A stretch of 64,000 nucleotides of DNA from Dysgonomonas sp. HDW5A. Its GTDB lineage: Bacteria; Bacteroidota; Bacteroidia; Bacteroidales; Dysgonomonadaceae. Where the stretch lies: positions 744,001-808,000 of the forward strand of contig NZ_CP049857.1 in the NCBI RefSeq assembly GCF_011299555.1, written 5' to 3'. Positions within the stretch are counted from its first letter, which is position 1, and every line of letters starts with the position of its first letter. Below are positions 43,790 to 53,400 of this stretch, piece after piece. The position numbers and the translations under genes were made by a program. The notes under the pieces were generated by a model, which did no database searches, was not told the origin of the DNA, and worked only from the letters and a program-made list of their open reading frames with translations.

Positions 43790-44509
43790 ATGAAAAAAAT
43801 CTTAGCTGTCCTATGTGTACTAGTCGCAATCACATCCTGTAAGGCAAGTTCCAACTCTTCCACTAAAGGGAATAAAAAAATAACTTCTGTTGAAAAGTCT
43901 GTAACTTCATATTCTGAAATATCCGTTGCCGGATCTTGTGATATCATTTATGAACAGAAGTCCAATCAGAAACCGTATTTGCGTATTGAAATAGATGATA
44001 ATCTTCAACAATACGTAAAAGCTCAAGTCAAGAATGGTGTCTTGCAAGTATCACTAGACGGTAGAAACATTCAACCAAGCAAATTCAGGGCTTATACAAA
44101 CTCTGCCTCTCTAACTAAGGTAAGAATAGCCGGATCGGGAGATGTGACACTCAAAAATGAGCTTAAATCTCCTTCATTAAATATATCCATAGCAGGTTCG
44201 GGAGACCTAACTGCCGAGAACCTTCAATGCAACGATTTCTCTATTTCTATAGCAGGTTCGGGTGATGCTGAATTGAAAGGCAAGGCAACCAACAGCAATA
44301 TTTCGATAAGTGGAAGTGGCGATATAGATGCCGGTAATCTGGTAACAAAAAACACAATCTGTTCAATACAGGGTTCGGGAGGAGCCAGAGTATATGCAAC
44401 TGAAGAACTCACTGCAAAAATAAGTGGTAGCGGAGATATTCGATTTAAAGGAAATCCCATAAAACTCAACAAAACAGTTAGAGGATCGGGAAGTATATCT
44501 TCTTTTTAA
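43790..44509 (+). CDS. DUF2807 (head GIN domain) lipoprotein, second copy
   Basis: The lipobox is AITSC. It parallels the preceding gene almost line for line: SEISVAGSCDIIYEQKS, then LRIEIDDNLQQYV, then a series of glycine-serine turns (ISIAGSGDLTAENL, ISIAGSGDAELKG, ISGSGDIDAGNL). The repeated SGSGD turns are more regular than in copy one, suggesting internal duplication. Tandem duplication is the simplest origin. Confidence 0.86.
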   Translation: MKKILAVLCVLVAITSCKASSNSSTKGNKKITSVEKSVTSYSEISVAGSCDIIYEQKSNQKPYLRIEIDDNLQQYVKAQVKNGVLQVSLDGRNIQPSKFRAYTNSASLTKVRIAGSGDVTLKNELKSPSLNISIAGSGDLTAENLQCNDFSISIAGSGDAELKGKATNSNISISGSGDIDAGNLVTKNTICSIQGSGGARVYATEELTAKISGSGDIRFKGNPIKLNKTVRGSGSISSF

Positions 44510-44532
44510 AATATAAAACGCCCTTTTTTAAG

Positions 44533-44574
44533 TAAAGCCGATATTTGCAATATAGATTGCGAGTGTCGGCTTTA
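44533..44574. terminator. Long hairpin after the DUF2807 pair
   Basis: An 18-bp stem (44533-44550 with 44557-44574, including three G-U pairs) with a 6-nt loop. No uridine tract on the plus strand. Confidence 0.65.
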
Positions 44575-44583
44575 TAAGTAGTT

Positions 44584-44649
44584 CAACAAACCTATCGAAA
44601 TAAATTTACTCAATTTGTTTCAGTGGGTTTGTTGCATTATGTATCTTTG
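44584..44649 (+). promoter_or_regulatory. Promoter region of pcrA with inverted repeat
   Basis: TATCTTTG at 44642-44649 matches the -7 box, 8 bp before the ATG. A 9-bp inverted repeat (CAACAAACC at 44584-44592 and GGTTTGTTG at 44626-44634) lies just upstream and could be an operator. The best TTTG is 24 bp from the -7 box, longer than usual. Confidence 0.5.
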
Positions 44650-44657
44650 TCTTATAT

Positions 44658-47021
44658 ATGGATATGGATAATCTACTACAAGAACTCAACGGATCACAAC
44701 GTGAAGCTGTTGAATATAATGACGGTCCCTCACTCGTTATAGCCGGAGCCGGATCGGGTAAGACACGTGTACTTACTTACAAAATTGCCTATTTACTACA
44801 TCTGGGGCTTCCCCCGCACAATATATTATCGCTCACTTTTACCAACAAAGCGGCACGTGAAATGAAAGCACGTGTAGGACAATTAATGGGCGAAAGTGTA
44901 GCACGCCGTTTATGGATGGGTACATTCCACTCGATATTTTCAAGAATTCTCAGAACCGAAGCCGAAAAGATTGGATTCACGTCTAATTTTACCATCTTCG
45001 ATTCAGCCGATTCACGTAACCTGATAAAGACCATTATCAAAGAATATCAGTTGGATGATAAAGTGTACAAGCCCGCCCGTATACAATCGATGATTTCCAA
45101 TGCAAAGAATGCTTTAGTATCGCCTATTGCCTATGCCCAAAGTAAAGAGATGCAGGAATATGATATGAAAGCTAAAGTTCCGATGGTTAAGGATATCTAC
45201 AGATCGTACAATGCCCGTTTGCAGGCGTCTAACACCATGGACTTTGATGATTTGCTATATTATACCAATAGATTATTCAGAGACCACCCTGAGGTCTTAA
45301 AGAACTACCAGGATCGTTTCCAGTTTATTCTAGTAGATGAGTATCAGGATACTAACTTTGCTCAATACCTTGTAGTTAAACAATTGGCTGATGCACATCA
45401 TCGTGTATGTGTGGTAGGAGACGATGCACAAAGTATCTACTCGTTTCGTGGAGCTAATATCGATAATATTCTTAATTATAAGAGTAATTATCCCGAAGCT
45501 CGTATATTTAAACTTGAACAGAATTATCGTTCTACTCAGAATATTGTAAATGCAGCCAATAGCCTTATCAAACAAAATAAGGGGCAGATACAAAAAAATG
45601 TTTTTTCAGAAAATCAGGTAGGCGAAAAACTCGAAGTAGCCAGTGCATTCTCGGACTTCGAAGAAGGAGTAATCGTTGCCAATAAAATACAAGACCTCCG
45701 ACGACATAGAGATTCATCTTACAGTGATTTTGTAATTCTTTACAGAACCAATGCACAGTCGCGTGTATTCGAAGAGTCGCTTCGTAAGAAGAATATACCG
45801 TATCGTATATATGGCGGACTTTCGTTCTACCAACGAAAAGAAATAAAAGATGTTATTGCCTATTTTCGTATGGTAGTCAATCCGAAAGATGAGGAAGCAT
45901 TTAAACGTATCATCAATTATCCGACCCGGGGAATAGGAAATACGACAGTGGGTAAGATTGTAGATACAGCCCAGCTTCACAATCTCAGTTTATGGGAAAC
46001 GATAAGTGATCCGTTAGGTCATAATCTGAATGTAAATGCAGGAACAGCTAAAAAGCTTAAAGATTTCCAAATTCTAATTGATGGCTTTATAAAGGAATTG
46101 CCTGTAGCTTCAGCATACGAATTAGCTACTAAAATAGTCAAGGAAAGTGGTATCGCCAGAGAAGCTTATCAAGACCAAACACCTGAAGGAATGAGCCGTC
46201 AGGAGAACTTACAGGAGCTTTTAGGTGGTATACATGAATTTTGTGAATCGAGAGTGGAGGAAGGCGAGCAAAATATCGGATTGATTGATTTCTTATCCGA
46301 AGTTTCGCTATTGAGTGATCAGGATACCGATAAGGAAGGGGATCATGAGAAAGTAACTATGATGACTATTCATGCCTCGAAAGGACTTGAGTTTAAGAAT
46401 GTGTTTGTTGTTGGATTGGAAGAAGATCTTTTCCCGTCCTCTATGACTAAATCCGAACCCAAAGGCTTGGAAGAGGAACGTCGCTTATTTTATGTAGCCA
46501 TAACCAGAGCCGAACAGTTTTGTATGCTTACCTATGCAAAGAGTCGTTTTCGTAACGGGCAGACCAACTCCTGCAATCCAAGTCGGTTCCTTAAAGATAT
46601 AAATCCGGAGTACCTCAATGCCAATGCAGGTGTATTGGAAGGCAGTATGGGTGGATTCTCTCAACAAACACAAGGCAGCTTCTGGGATAATGTACGTAAA
46701 AACAGAGAAGAGAAAGAGGAAATTAGGCAGGTACAACTAAGAGAGGATTCGATTTTCGAAAGCCCCCAGATACCATCACGAGAAAATAAATACTCTAAGC
46801 CCAACTTTGTAAATGCACGAACCGCCGAGCCTAAAACGCCTCTAACAAAGGATATTTATGGTATACAAGTGGGTGCGGTAATCAAGCACGAACGATTCGG
46901 TATAGGTACAGTTAGTGCTATTGAGGGTGATGCCGCGAGTCGAAAAGCGACTGTCGAGTTCGAAAATGCTGGGGTAAAACAATTACTCTTAAAATTTGCC
47001 CGATTCGAGATTATCGGTTAA
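44658..47021 (+). CDS. pcrA: UvrD/PcrA-type DNA helicase
   Basis: This 787-residue superfamily 1A helicase has Walker A in AGAGSGKTRVLTYKIAYLL, motif Ia in LSLTFTNKAAREMKARV, Walker B in ILVDEYQDTNFAQY, motif III in VVGDDAQSIYSFRG, motif IV in LEQNYRST, motif V in TIHASKGLEFKNVFVVGLEE and motif VI in RRLFYVAITRAE. The C-terminus carries the PcrA-type Tudor-like segment (GAVIKHERFGIGTVSAIEG) that contacts RNA polymerase in related proteins. It acts in repair, replication restart and transcription-coupled repair. It ends exactly where the convergent SGNH gene ends. Confidence 0.93.
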   Translation: MDMDNLLQELNGSQREAVEYNDGPSLVIAGAGSGKTRVLTYKIAYLLHLGLPPHNILSLTFTNKAAREMKARVGQLMGESVARRLWMGTFHSIFSRILRTEAEKIGFTSNFTIFDSADSRNLIKTIIKEYQLDDKVYKPARIQSMISNAKNALVSPIAYAQSKEMQEYDMKAKVPMVKDIYRSYNARLQASNTMDFDDLLYYTNRLFRDHPEVLKNYQDRFQFILVDEYQDTNFAQYLVVKQLADAHHRVCVVGDDAQSIYSFRGANIDNILNYKSNYPEARIFKLEQNYRSTQNIVNAANSLIKQNKGQIQKNVFSENQVGEKLEVASAFSDFEEGVIVANKIQDLRRHRDSSYSDFVILYRTNAQSRVFEESLRKKNIPYRIYGGLSFYQRKEIKDVIAYFRMVVNPKDEEAFKRIINYPTRGIGNTTVGKIVDTAQLHNLSLWETISDPLGHNLNVNAGTAKKLKDFQILIDGFIKELPVASAYELATKIVKESGIAREAYQDQTPEGMSRQENLQELLGGIHEFCESRVEEGEQNIGLIDFLSEVSLLSDQDTDKEGDHEKVTMMTIHASKGLEFKNVFVVGLEEDLFPSSMTKSEPKGLEEERRLFYVAITRAEQFCMLTYAKSRFRNGQTNSCNPSRFLKDINPEYLNANAGVLEGSMGGFSQQTQGSFWDNVRKNREEKEEIRQVQLREDSIFESPQIPSRENKYSKPNFVNARTAEPKTPLTKDIYGIQVGAVIKHERFGIGTVSAIEGDAASRKATVEFENAGVKQLLLKFARFEIIG

Positions 47022-47882
47022 TTATAAAGCCAACTCGTTATAAATGATACGGGCCATATCCTCATATCCTTTTTGATTGGGGTGTACGCCATCCATCGTA
47101 AAAACGCCTCTATTTGTGTGTACATCTGTTGGCGGAACCCAATATGGCTCTTTTGAAAAGTCCCAGTCACATAAGTTATAGAAGTCTATGCAATGAACCT
47201 TATATTTATTGCAACATTCAACAACTGCATCTCTTTTTCGGAGCCAATTGTCTGATCTTGAAAATTTATTGAATCTGTTACTTCGTTTTTGAGGTAAAGT
47301 GGTACAAAATACCAGAAATGGTCTTTCGGGAGAAATATCCTCAGCACTTAACATATGAGTACTGTCATCCATGTTATAATGCTTATCGATTTTTTCTATT
47401 ATATGTGCTACTGCCTGTATAAAAGTATAACCTGAATAATCTTTTGTAATGTCGGTTTCTTTGACCGGAATTTCATCTGTTGCCCCAAAAGTACCTACTT
47501 CACCCTTTACTCCGGCATCATTTCCTCCTACTAAACAGATTATAATATCAGGCTTATAGTCAAAAATCAGCTGCAATTGTGCATCTCTGGCTAACTGACT
47601 TGTTGTGTATCCGGGAAAGCCTCCCGCATATACTTCGGCTCCTGTTAATTCTTCAAGTGCCGATTTATACCACGGGTATTCCGATGAAGAAATACTGTCG
47701 CCATATAAAAGAATCTTTTTTCCTTTTAATGGGATTTTCATGTTTTTACGGTATACTTTTAATTGATTGATATCTTTGCTCTTATGCCCATAGTTACAAC
47801 TCGGTGCAGAGAGTATAAACATCAGCAAGATTATTGTAAACCTGACTACTGTAGATAGGTTATTAGACTTAGATAATATCAT
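47022..47882 (-). CDS. SGNH/GDSL hydrolase lipoprotein
   Basis: A lipobox (LSAPSC) anchors it. The SGNH blocks are in order: block I KILLYGDSISSSEYPWY with the nucleophile Ser, block III IICLVGGNDAG, and block V DGVHPNQKGYEDMARI with the catalytic Asp and His. Members are esterases or acetylhydrolases, often acting on acylated polysaccharides. The stop codon directly abuts the pcrA stop, with no gap. Confidence 0.9.
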   Translation of the reverse strand: MILSKSNNLSTVVRFTIILLMFILSAPSCNYGHKSKDINQLKVYRKNMKIPLKGKKILLYGDSISSSEYPWYKSALEELTGAEVYAGGFPGYTTSQLARDAQLQLIFDYKPDIIICLVGGNDAGVKGEVGTFGATDEIPVKETDITKDYSGYTFIQAVAHIIEKIDKHYNMDDSTHMLSAEDISPERPFLVFCTTLPQKRSNRFNKFSRSDNWLRKRDAVVECCNKYKVHCIDFYNLCDWDFSKEPYWVPPTDVHTNRGVFTMDGVHPNQKGYEDMARIIYNELAL

Positions 47883-47922
47883 AAGATAGGTTCTCTAAAA
47901 TTAGTAGGCAGACCTCATAAAA

Positions 47923-47957
47923 AAGAAAGCCACCTTTAAATTAAAGTTGACTTTCTT
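47923..47957 (-). terminator. Terminator of the rprXY operon
   Basis: A 17-bp stem with two mismatches (47923-47939 with 47941-47957). On the minus strand it is followed by a TTTTTT tract, the correct side for rprY. Confidence 0.75.
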
Positions 47958-47980
47958 CTTTATAGTAGTAACGTTTTTAT

Positions 47981-48700
47981 TTAAGCTTCGCTATCATCAG
48001 CGTCTTCGTTTACCGGAGCTATCAGCTTGTAACCTTTTCCGTGAATATTGATAATTTCAATTTCAGGATCAGCTTTTAACAGCTTTCTAAGCTTAGTAAT
48101 ATAAACATCCATACTTCTGGCATTAAAGTAGTTATCATCTACCCATATTTGTTTTAAAGCATGGTTACGTTCCAAAATATCATTAGCATGAGCACAAAGT
48201 AATCCTAAAAGTTCCGATTCCTTTGTTGTCAATTTGGTACTCTCTCCACTAATGGTTAGGATTTGTTTTTGAGTATCAAAAACCATTTTACCAAATTGAT
48301 ATACTTGACGATCTTTACCTTTTTTGCCTTTTACTCTTCTGAATATAGCTTCGATACGAAGCACCAATTCTTCCATACTAAAAGGTTTGGTAATATAGTC
48401 ATCAGCTCCGGCCTTAAAGCCATCCAAGATATCATCCTTCATATTTTTAGCTGTTAAAAATATAATTGGAATATCCGGATTAATTGCTCTAATTTCTTTT
48501 ACCAATGTTATTCCGTCTTTCTTGGGCATCATTACGTCTAAAACACATAAATCGTATTTTTCTTTAACAAAACCCTTATACCCGGCTTCTCCGTCCGGAT
48601 ATAAATCTGTGTCGAATCCTTTAGCTTGGAGGTACTCTCTGAGTAACATTCCTAGGTTTTCGTCATCTTCACATAAAAATAATTTCAACTTCTCTTCCAT
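47981..48700 (-). CDS. rprY: OmpR-family response regulator RprY
   Basis: The receiver domain (1-120) has the acidic pocket in LFLCEDDENLG, the phosphoacceptor Asp in YDLCVLDVMMPKKDG, Thr in IFLTAKN and Lys in ADDYITKPFSMEEL. The C-terminal winged helix covers about 135-230 (SELLGLLCAHANDILERN, then ARSMDVYITKLRKLL). The sequence matches B. fragilis RprY, an envelope/stress and nutrient-response regulator in Bacteroidales. It is preceded by its kinase with a 7-bp gap. Confidence 0.93.
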   Translation of the reverse strand: MEEKLKLFLCEDDENLGMLLREYLQAKGFDTDLYPDGEAGYKGFVKEKYDLCVLDVMMPKKDGITLVKEIRAINPDIPIIFLTAKNMKDDILDGFKAGADDYITKPFSMEELVLRIEAIFRRVKGKKGKDRQVYQFGKMVFDTQKQILTISGESTKLTTKESELLGLLCAHANDILERNHALKQIWVDDNYFNARSMDVYITKLRKLLKADPEIEIINIHGKGYKLIAPVNEDADDSEA

Positions 48701-48707
48701 AATATCT

Positions 48708-50255
48708 CTACTTTATATTGAATAAACTTATAATAAATTTGGTTCCTTGTCCCAATTCACTTTCTACTTTAATAGTTCCTTTATGATCTTCAACTATTTT
48801 CTTAACATAAGCCAGACCTAATCCAAAACCTTTTACATCGTGTAGGTTTCCGGTAGACACCCTAAAGAAGCGTTCAAAAATCTTTTTAGCATCTTCTTTT
48901 TTTATACCTATTCCATTATCTTCAACACTTATATATATCTTATTGTTTTGATTCCATGTCCTTATCATCAATTCTAAGGTCACATCTTCGCGTCTATATT
49001 TAAGTGCATTATCTAACAAATTAAATAAAACATTTGTAAAGTGCATTTCATCTGCACTTATTAATGTATCATTTGCTTCGAGATCAATATCAATTTTTCC
49101 TCCGAATTTTTCAACCTTAAGCTGAAAAGTGTTCGCTACATTTACGATTACATCATTTGCATCTAACTCTTTGAATTTCAGCGTTGCCTTTTGCTTCTCG
49201 AAAAGAGACATCTGCAAAACCTTTTCTACCTGAAAACTCAGACGTTTAGTTTCATCATTTATAACACTTGATATGTGTTTAAATATTTCCGGTGACTTCA
49301 TTATTCCCGGATCTTTTAGCATCTGGGCAGCCAAAGAAATTGTCGATACAGGAGTCTTCAACTCGTGAGTCATGTTATTCATAAAGTCGCTCTTCATTTC
49401 CGACAAACGCTTTTGTCTGAATATTAAATAGATTGATATTATAAATGTCACTAAAAGAATTAATGTAAATACAAAAGCCGGTACTATAAACGAAATCTCA
49501 TCACTAAAAAGATAATCTTTCTTTGTAGGAAAAGATACCCTCAGGTAGTTTAACTTATCAATAGGATCATTAGGATATAATACCTGAGTATATAATGCAT
49601 TCTTATCAGGCTCTCCATAATTCTCCTGTTTATATACAGGTTTATCATTTTTATCTACAATTTCGAACCGAAATGGTAAATCGATACCATTGTATCGGAG
49701 TTCGTCTTTTATATTATCGTTTAATGTTTTATAATTTAATTTTTCATCCAGAGGAACTGTACTTGATGTTTGAATTAATTTATAGATCACATTATCTAAT
49801 AACTGCCTTTGATAATCGTAACGTTGCTTAAATAATTCTTGTATATTAAACGATGCCTGTGCTAAAGCATTTGCTCCTCCACGCGAAGCATTGTTGCTCT
49901 TTGGCGATTTTATACTGGTCGTTTGAGAAATATTATACTCCATATTCATGATCGGAGCACCCGTAGGGTCAGTAATTTGTATTTGCTGAGTATGTGTTAC
50001 GGTTTTTTCTCCTCCTAATGGATCTTTATACCCATTTTTATTCTGAAAATCAATAATTTCCTGATCCAGATATTTTTTAGTCTGATCCAGTTCTAAATTT
50101 TTAGATACTTGGTAAAGGCTTCTGCTTACTGCCTCTTCAAACTGATCATTCCTCATTTTAAGGGAGATACGGAAATAACTAATCTGCAAGTACAGTAGAC
50201 CGAAAAAGGTGAAAGCCATCACCCCTGCGAGTAACCATATCGTTGATTTTTTCAT
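48708..50255 (-). CDS. rprX: Sensor histidine kinase RprX
   Basis: The 515-residue kinase has a first membrane segment (about 5-27), a periplasmic sensor region (about 28-250), a second membrane segment (SFIVPAFVFTLILLVTFIIS), and the catalytic core. The phosphoacceptor His is in NMTHELKTPVSTISLAAQM; the ATPase blocks are NLLDNALKY, VEDNGIGIKKEDAKK and VKGFGLGLAYVKKIVEDH. The sensor region matches none I know. It forms the operon with rprY. Confidence 0.93.
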   Translation of the reverse strand: MKKSTIWLLAGVMAFTFFGLLYLQISYFRISLKMRNDQFEEAVSRSLYQVSKNLELDQTKKYLDQEIIDFQNKNGYKDPLGGEKTVTHTQQIQITDPTGAPIMNMEYNISQTTSIKSPKSNNASRGGANALAQASFNIQELFKQRYDYQRQLLDNVIYKLIQTSSTVPLDEKLNYKTLNDNIKDELRYNGIDLPFRFEIVDKNDKPVYKQENYGEPDKNALYTQVLYPNDPIDKLNYLRVSFPTKKDYLFSDEISFIVPAFVFTLILLVTFIISIYLIFRQKRLSEMKSDFMNNMTHELKTPVSTISLAAQMLKDPGIMKSPEIFKHISSVINDETKRLSFQVEKVLQMSLFEKQKATLKFKELDANDVIVNVANTFQLKVEKFGGKIDIDLEANDTLISADEMHFTNVLFNLLDNALKYRREDVTLELMIRTWNQNNKIYISVEDNGIGIKKEDAKKIFERFFRVSTGNLHDVKGFGLGLAYVKKIVEDHKGTIKVESELGQGTKFIISLFNIK

Positions 50256-50318
50256 TTTCTTTTATTTTCCATATACATTATAACCGAGCAATTATCAAGT
50301 ACCTATGATATCTTAAAA

Positions 50319-50326
50319 CAAAGATA
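50319..50326 (-). promoter_or_regulatory. -7 box of the rprXY operon
   Basis: TATCTTTG on the minus strand, about 64 bp before the rprX start codon. No TTG is seen at the -33 distance, which would suit a regulated promoter. Confidence 0.45.
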
Positions 50327-50478
50327 ATCTATTTTTGTTTAACATTTAGACTTAAAAATCGAAGATCTCTTTTTTTTTATTTTATTAAAAATCTTAGACA
50401 AAAATAAAGAAAATAAATAGAATTCATCTATAAAACCCCATCAAAGTCTATTAATATAGAACACAGACGATTCATCTA

Positions 50479-53400
50479 CTACTCTGTAAGAGTAAATCGA
50501 AGACTTATTCCGAAATTAGTATTGGATGTTGGGTAGGAACTTGATGATATTAGTGGTGAATTTACAACACGATCGTAGAAAGCCCGTAGTAATAAGGCTC
50601 TGCTTAATGTGTATTCGGCCGATAGTTTGAGTGTCAATATCGTACTACCGCTTGTAGCATCAGTAAATCCTTCGTCTATCCGGCGTATCAAAGCATGATT
50701 TGTTCTTCTGGAGATATCGGCGGTCACATTTAAATCATTATTAAATCCTCTGTCGTTTTTAATCGGCAGTCCTATCAATTTATTAAATTCGTTAATACGA
50801 TACCCTGCACCCAAAACAAAATCCTTTTGGAGTGTCTCTACAATTTGGAATGATGTTATGCTGAGGTTCAACATTCTGGAATAATTATATCGTGCTTTCA
50901 AAGTCAGGTTATTAGTCATAGTACCTTCCGCTCCCAGTAGTGGATTGAACTGTTCGATAAGGTTAACAGAAGATATGTCGTATGCCGAGGTTGGAAGAGG
51001 CATAGCTACATCATCCAGACTCTTTATGAATCCTATATTATCACCGGCTTCAATCCAAGTTAGGAACGACGAATATGATCCGACACTGTATTGAGCTGTA
51101 TAGGCATGTGATAGAATAAAATTCTTGAACTTATCTTTAAACCAAGGTAAGGTTGTCAATCCATCGTAATTTACTCGCCAGTTAGGCAACATCGACAATA
51201 ATTTCGGGAATGCAGTCAAAGCAATATTATTGGCACTACCTCCACTTGTATAGGCTGAAAGAAATGCAGGAATCAGAACATCCGGTGAATTTGGATTCAC
51301 AACTCCATTGGCTGGATCAAATAACTTATTACCTAATCCTGCCTCAGCGATAAAACCAACATTAGGATAATAAATACCCGAATATTTATCCGTCAATCGT
51401 TTTGCTATAATATCCCTGTTTTTTAAGAACTTACTAAATGATGCTGATTTATAGTTATTTCCAATATTACTACTTTCGAAACTCGATCCAATGGCAATTG
51501 TACTCATCGTAAAGCTACCTCCAAATATTTTTGTGACATTAGCCTGAGTATCGTACTGGAATGTGGTCCGGTCATTTTTTTCATGCAAAGCAGTCAGCCT
51601 GACTTTCAATCCGCGTATAGGTTCTATCTGGGCTTCGAAATCGAATTTACTAATTGAATTATATACCGCAGGACTTATGCTCATTTCATTCAACACCAGC
51701 CAGTCATTACGAAGCGATTTATCGATATACTGTTCACCACCGTCGAACCCAAAAGCAAACCCAACACCGGGGGTCATTCCATATTCGGTTTGTTTTTGTC
51801 CAAAGACATCTCCAATGCCCGGTCGGAAGCCTCCGATGGCTGTTTCTTCACGAGTAGAGTAATTAAATGAGACTGATCTTACTGACATTAATCCTCGAGC
51901 TGTATACTGGGCTATTTTATATAAAGTGGTCTCTTCCTGATCTCCTTTTTCGACAATATTGATTTTTATTTGTGCCGTATCCTTCGTTGTGATACGTATG
52001 GTATTTTCGTCAACACGCTTGTATTTAACTTTAAACAACTTAGTACCTTGTCTAGCTACAAGCTGAATATTCTTCGTATTCATCCCATGCTTCACGATGG
52101 TTGCAGAATCGGTATTTAATCGAACCTCCTGCTCGAAACGTTTCTTTCGGTTCTCGGAAGGGCGTCTCTCTCTTTGGGCATTCTGACGACGACGGTTAAT
52201 ATCGAATTTATCATTTACTTTCTTCAAGAAGGGAGATCTATTGTATAGTGATGTAAGGTCTAACCTATTATTGAATGTCAAGGTCAGATTATTAGTTATG
52301 GTATTTCCTACCTCTACAGTAGTATCTATAACCGCTCCCCGATCCCAAGTGTAGCCACTGTCGTAATTGGCCGATGAGCTGATCCAGTCTAAAAACGGTA
52401 TATTATTTAGAGGCAATGCATATGTTACCCTGGCAGTCTGTCTGTATGCCAGCGGGTCTCCCAGATTACGTATGCTTCGCAAAACATCATCTCGCCAAAG
52501 CTCATAATCATCTCTATTCAATTTTTTATTCACCTGCAAAAAAGGCTCTTCTATTTCGGCTCGGGTACCTGTTTGAATACTTATTTTTAAGTTTCTTAAT
52601 AGATCCCAATTAATACTAAAGTCTCGATCCCAATAAAAGTTCTGGCTCCAAGTCAAAAATAAGTTTTCATTAGTACTGCCTCCTCCTAAAATATATCCAT
52701 CTAAATCTCTTACCAATGTTTCTGTATAAAAACGTGTCATATACGAATTGAAAGATATATTGCTCGGCAAATAATTTATTCCCAGAGACTTCGGATATTT
52801 AGCCAATGGTGCTTTGCTTTGCATGCTCTTAAATGGAGCCCAAGTCTTCATCGAAGGTGAATATGAATAGTTTAAGCTTGCTTTGTAATTCTTCGTCTGA
52901 TCGTAAACTGTAGTCGGATTCTTCACTTCGGTCTGACTATATGCGTAGCCGAAAGTAAAGTTTGCAGGGTCATAAGGCATTGGAGTCTTACTCTGAATAT
53001 TTACTTTCATATTGGTTAAGCTCAAATTCTTTGTCGTAGTTCGGTCTTGAGCTAAACTTTTTATTGAATCTTTTTCGGCTCTTGTTTCTACAATGCTCAA
53101 CGATTCTTTCAAAGTTACATCCTGATCCAACGGATCATATTTAGGTGTAGTAGTTTGATTAGAATAAGAATAATAAAGGGGCAGATTCACTTTTGCTTTC
53201 TCGGGTAAGAACCTTCCTAAATCTACAGTTGTAGCAATATCATACGAATAAAAATCATCTAAACGCCGTTCCATCAGGTTTTGATCGATTGAACCAAATC
53301 CGGAGGTTTCTTTTCTTCCCGAAAAAGAAATTGTTCCAACATCCGACAATGCAATGTTCAGATTGCCTTGTGCCGCCCATCCATTCTCATCGTCATAGTC

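Noticed and set aside
47889-47917. Possible copy of the dispersed element (AGGTTCTC with AGACCT)
   Set aside because: Only short words match and no compact stem forms.
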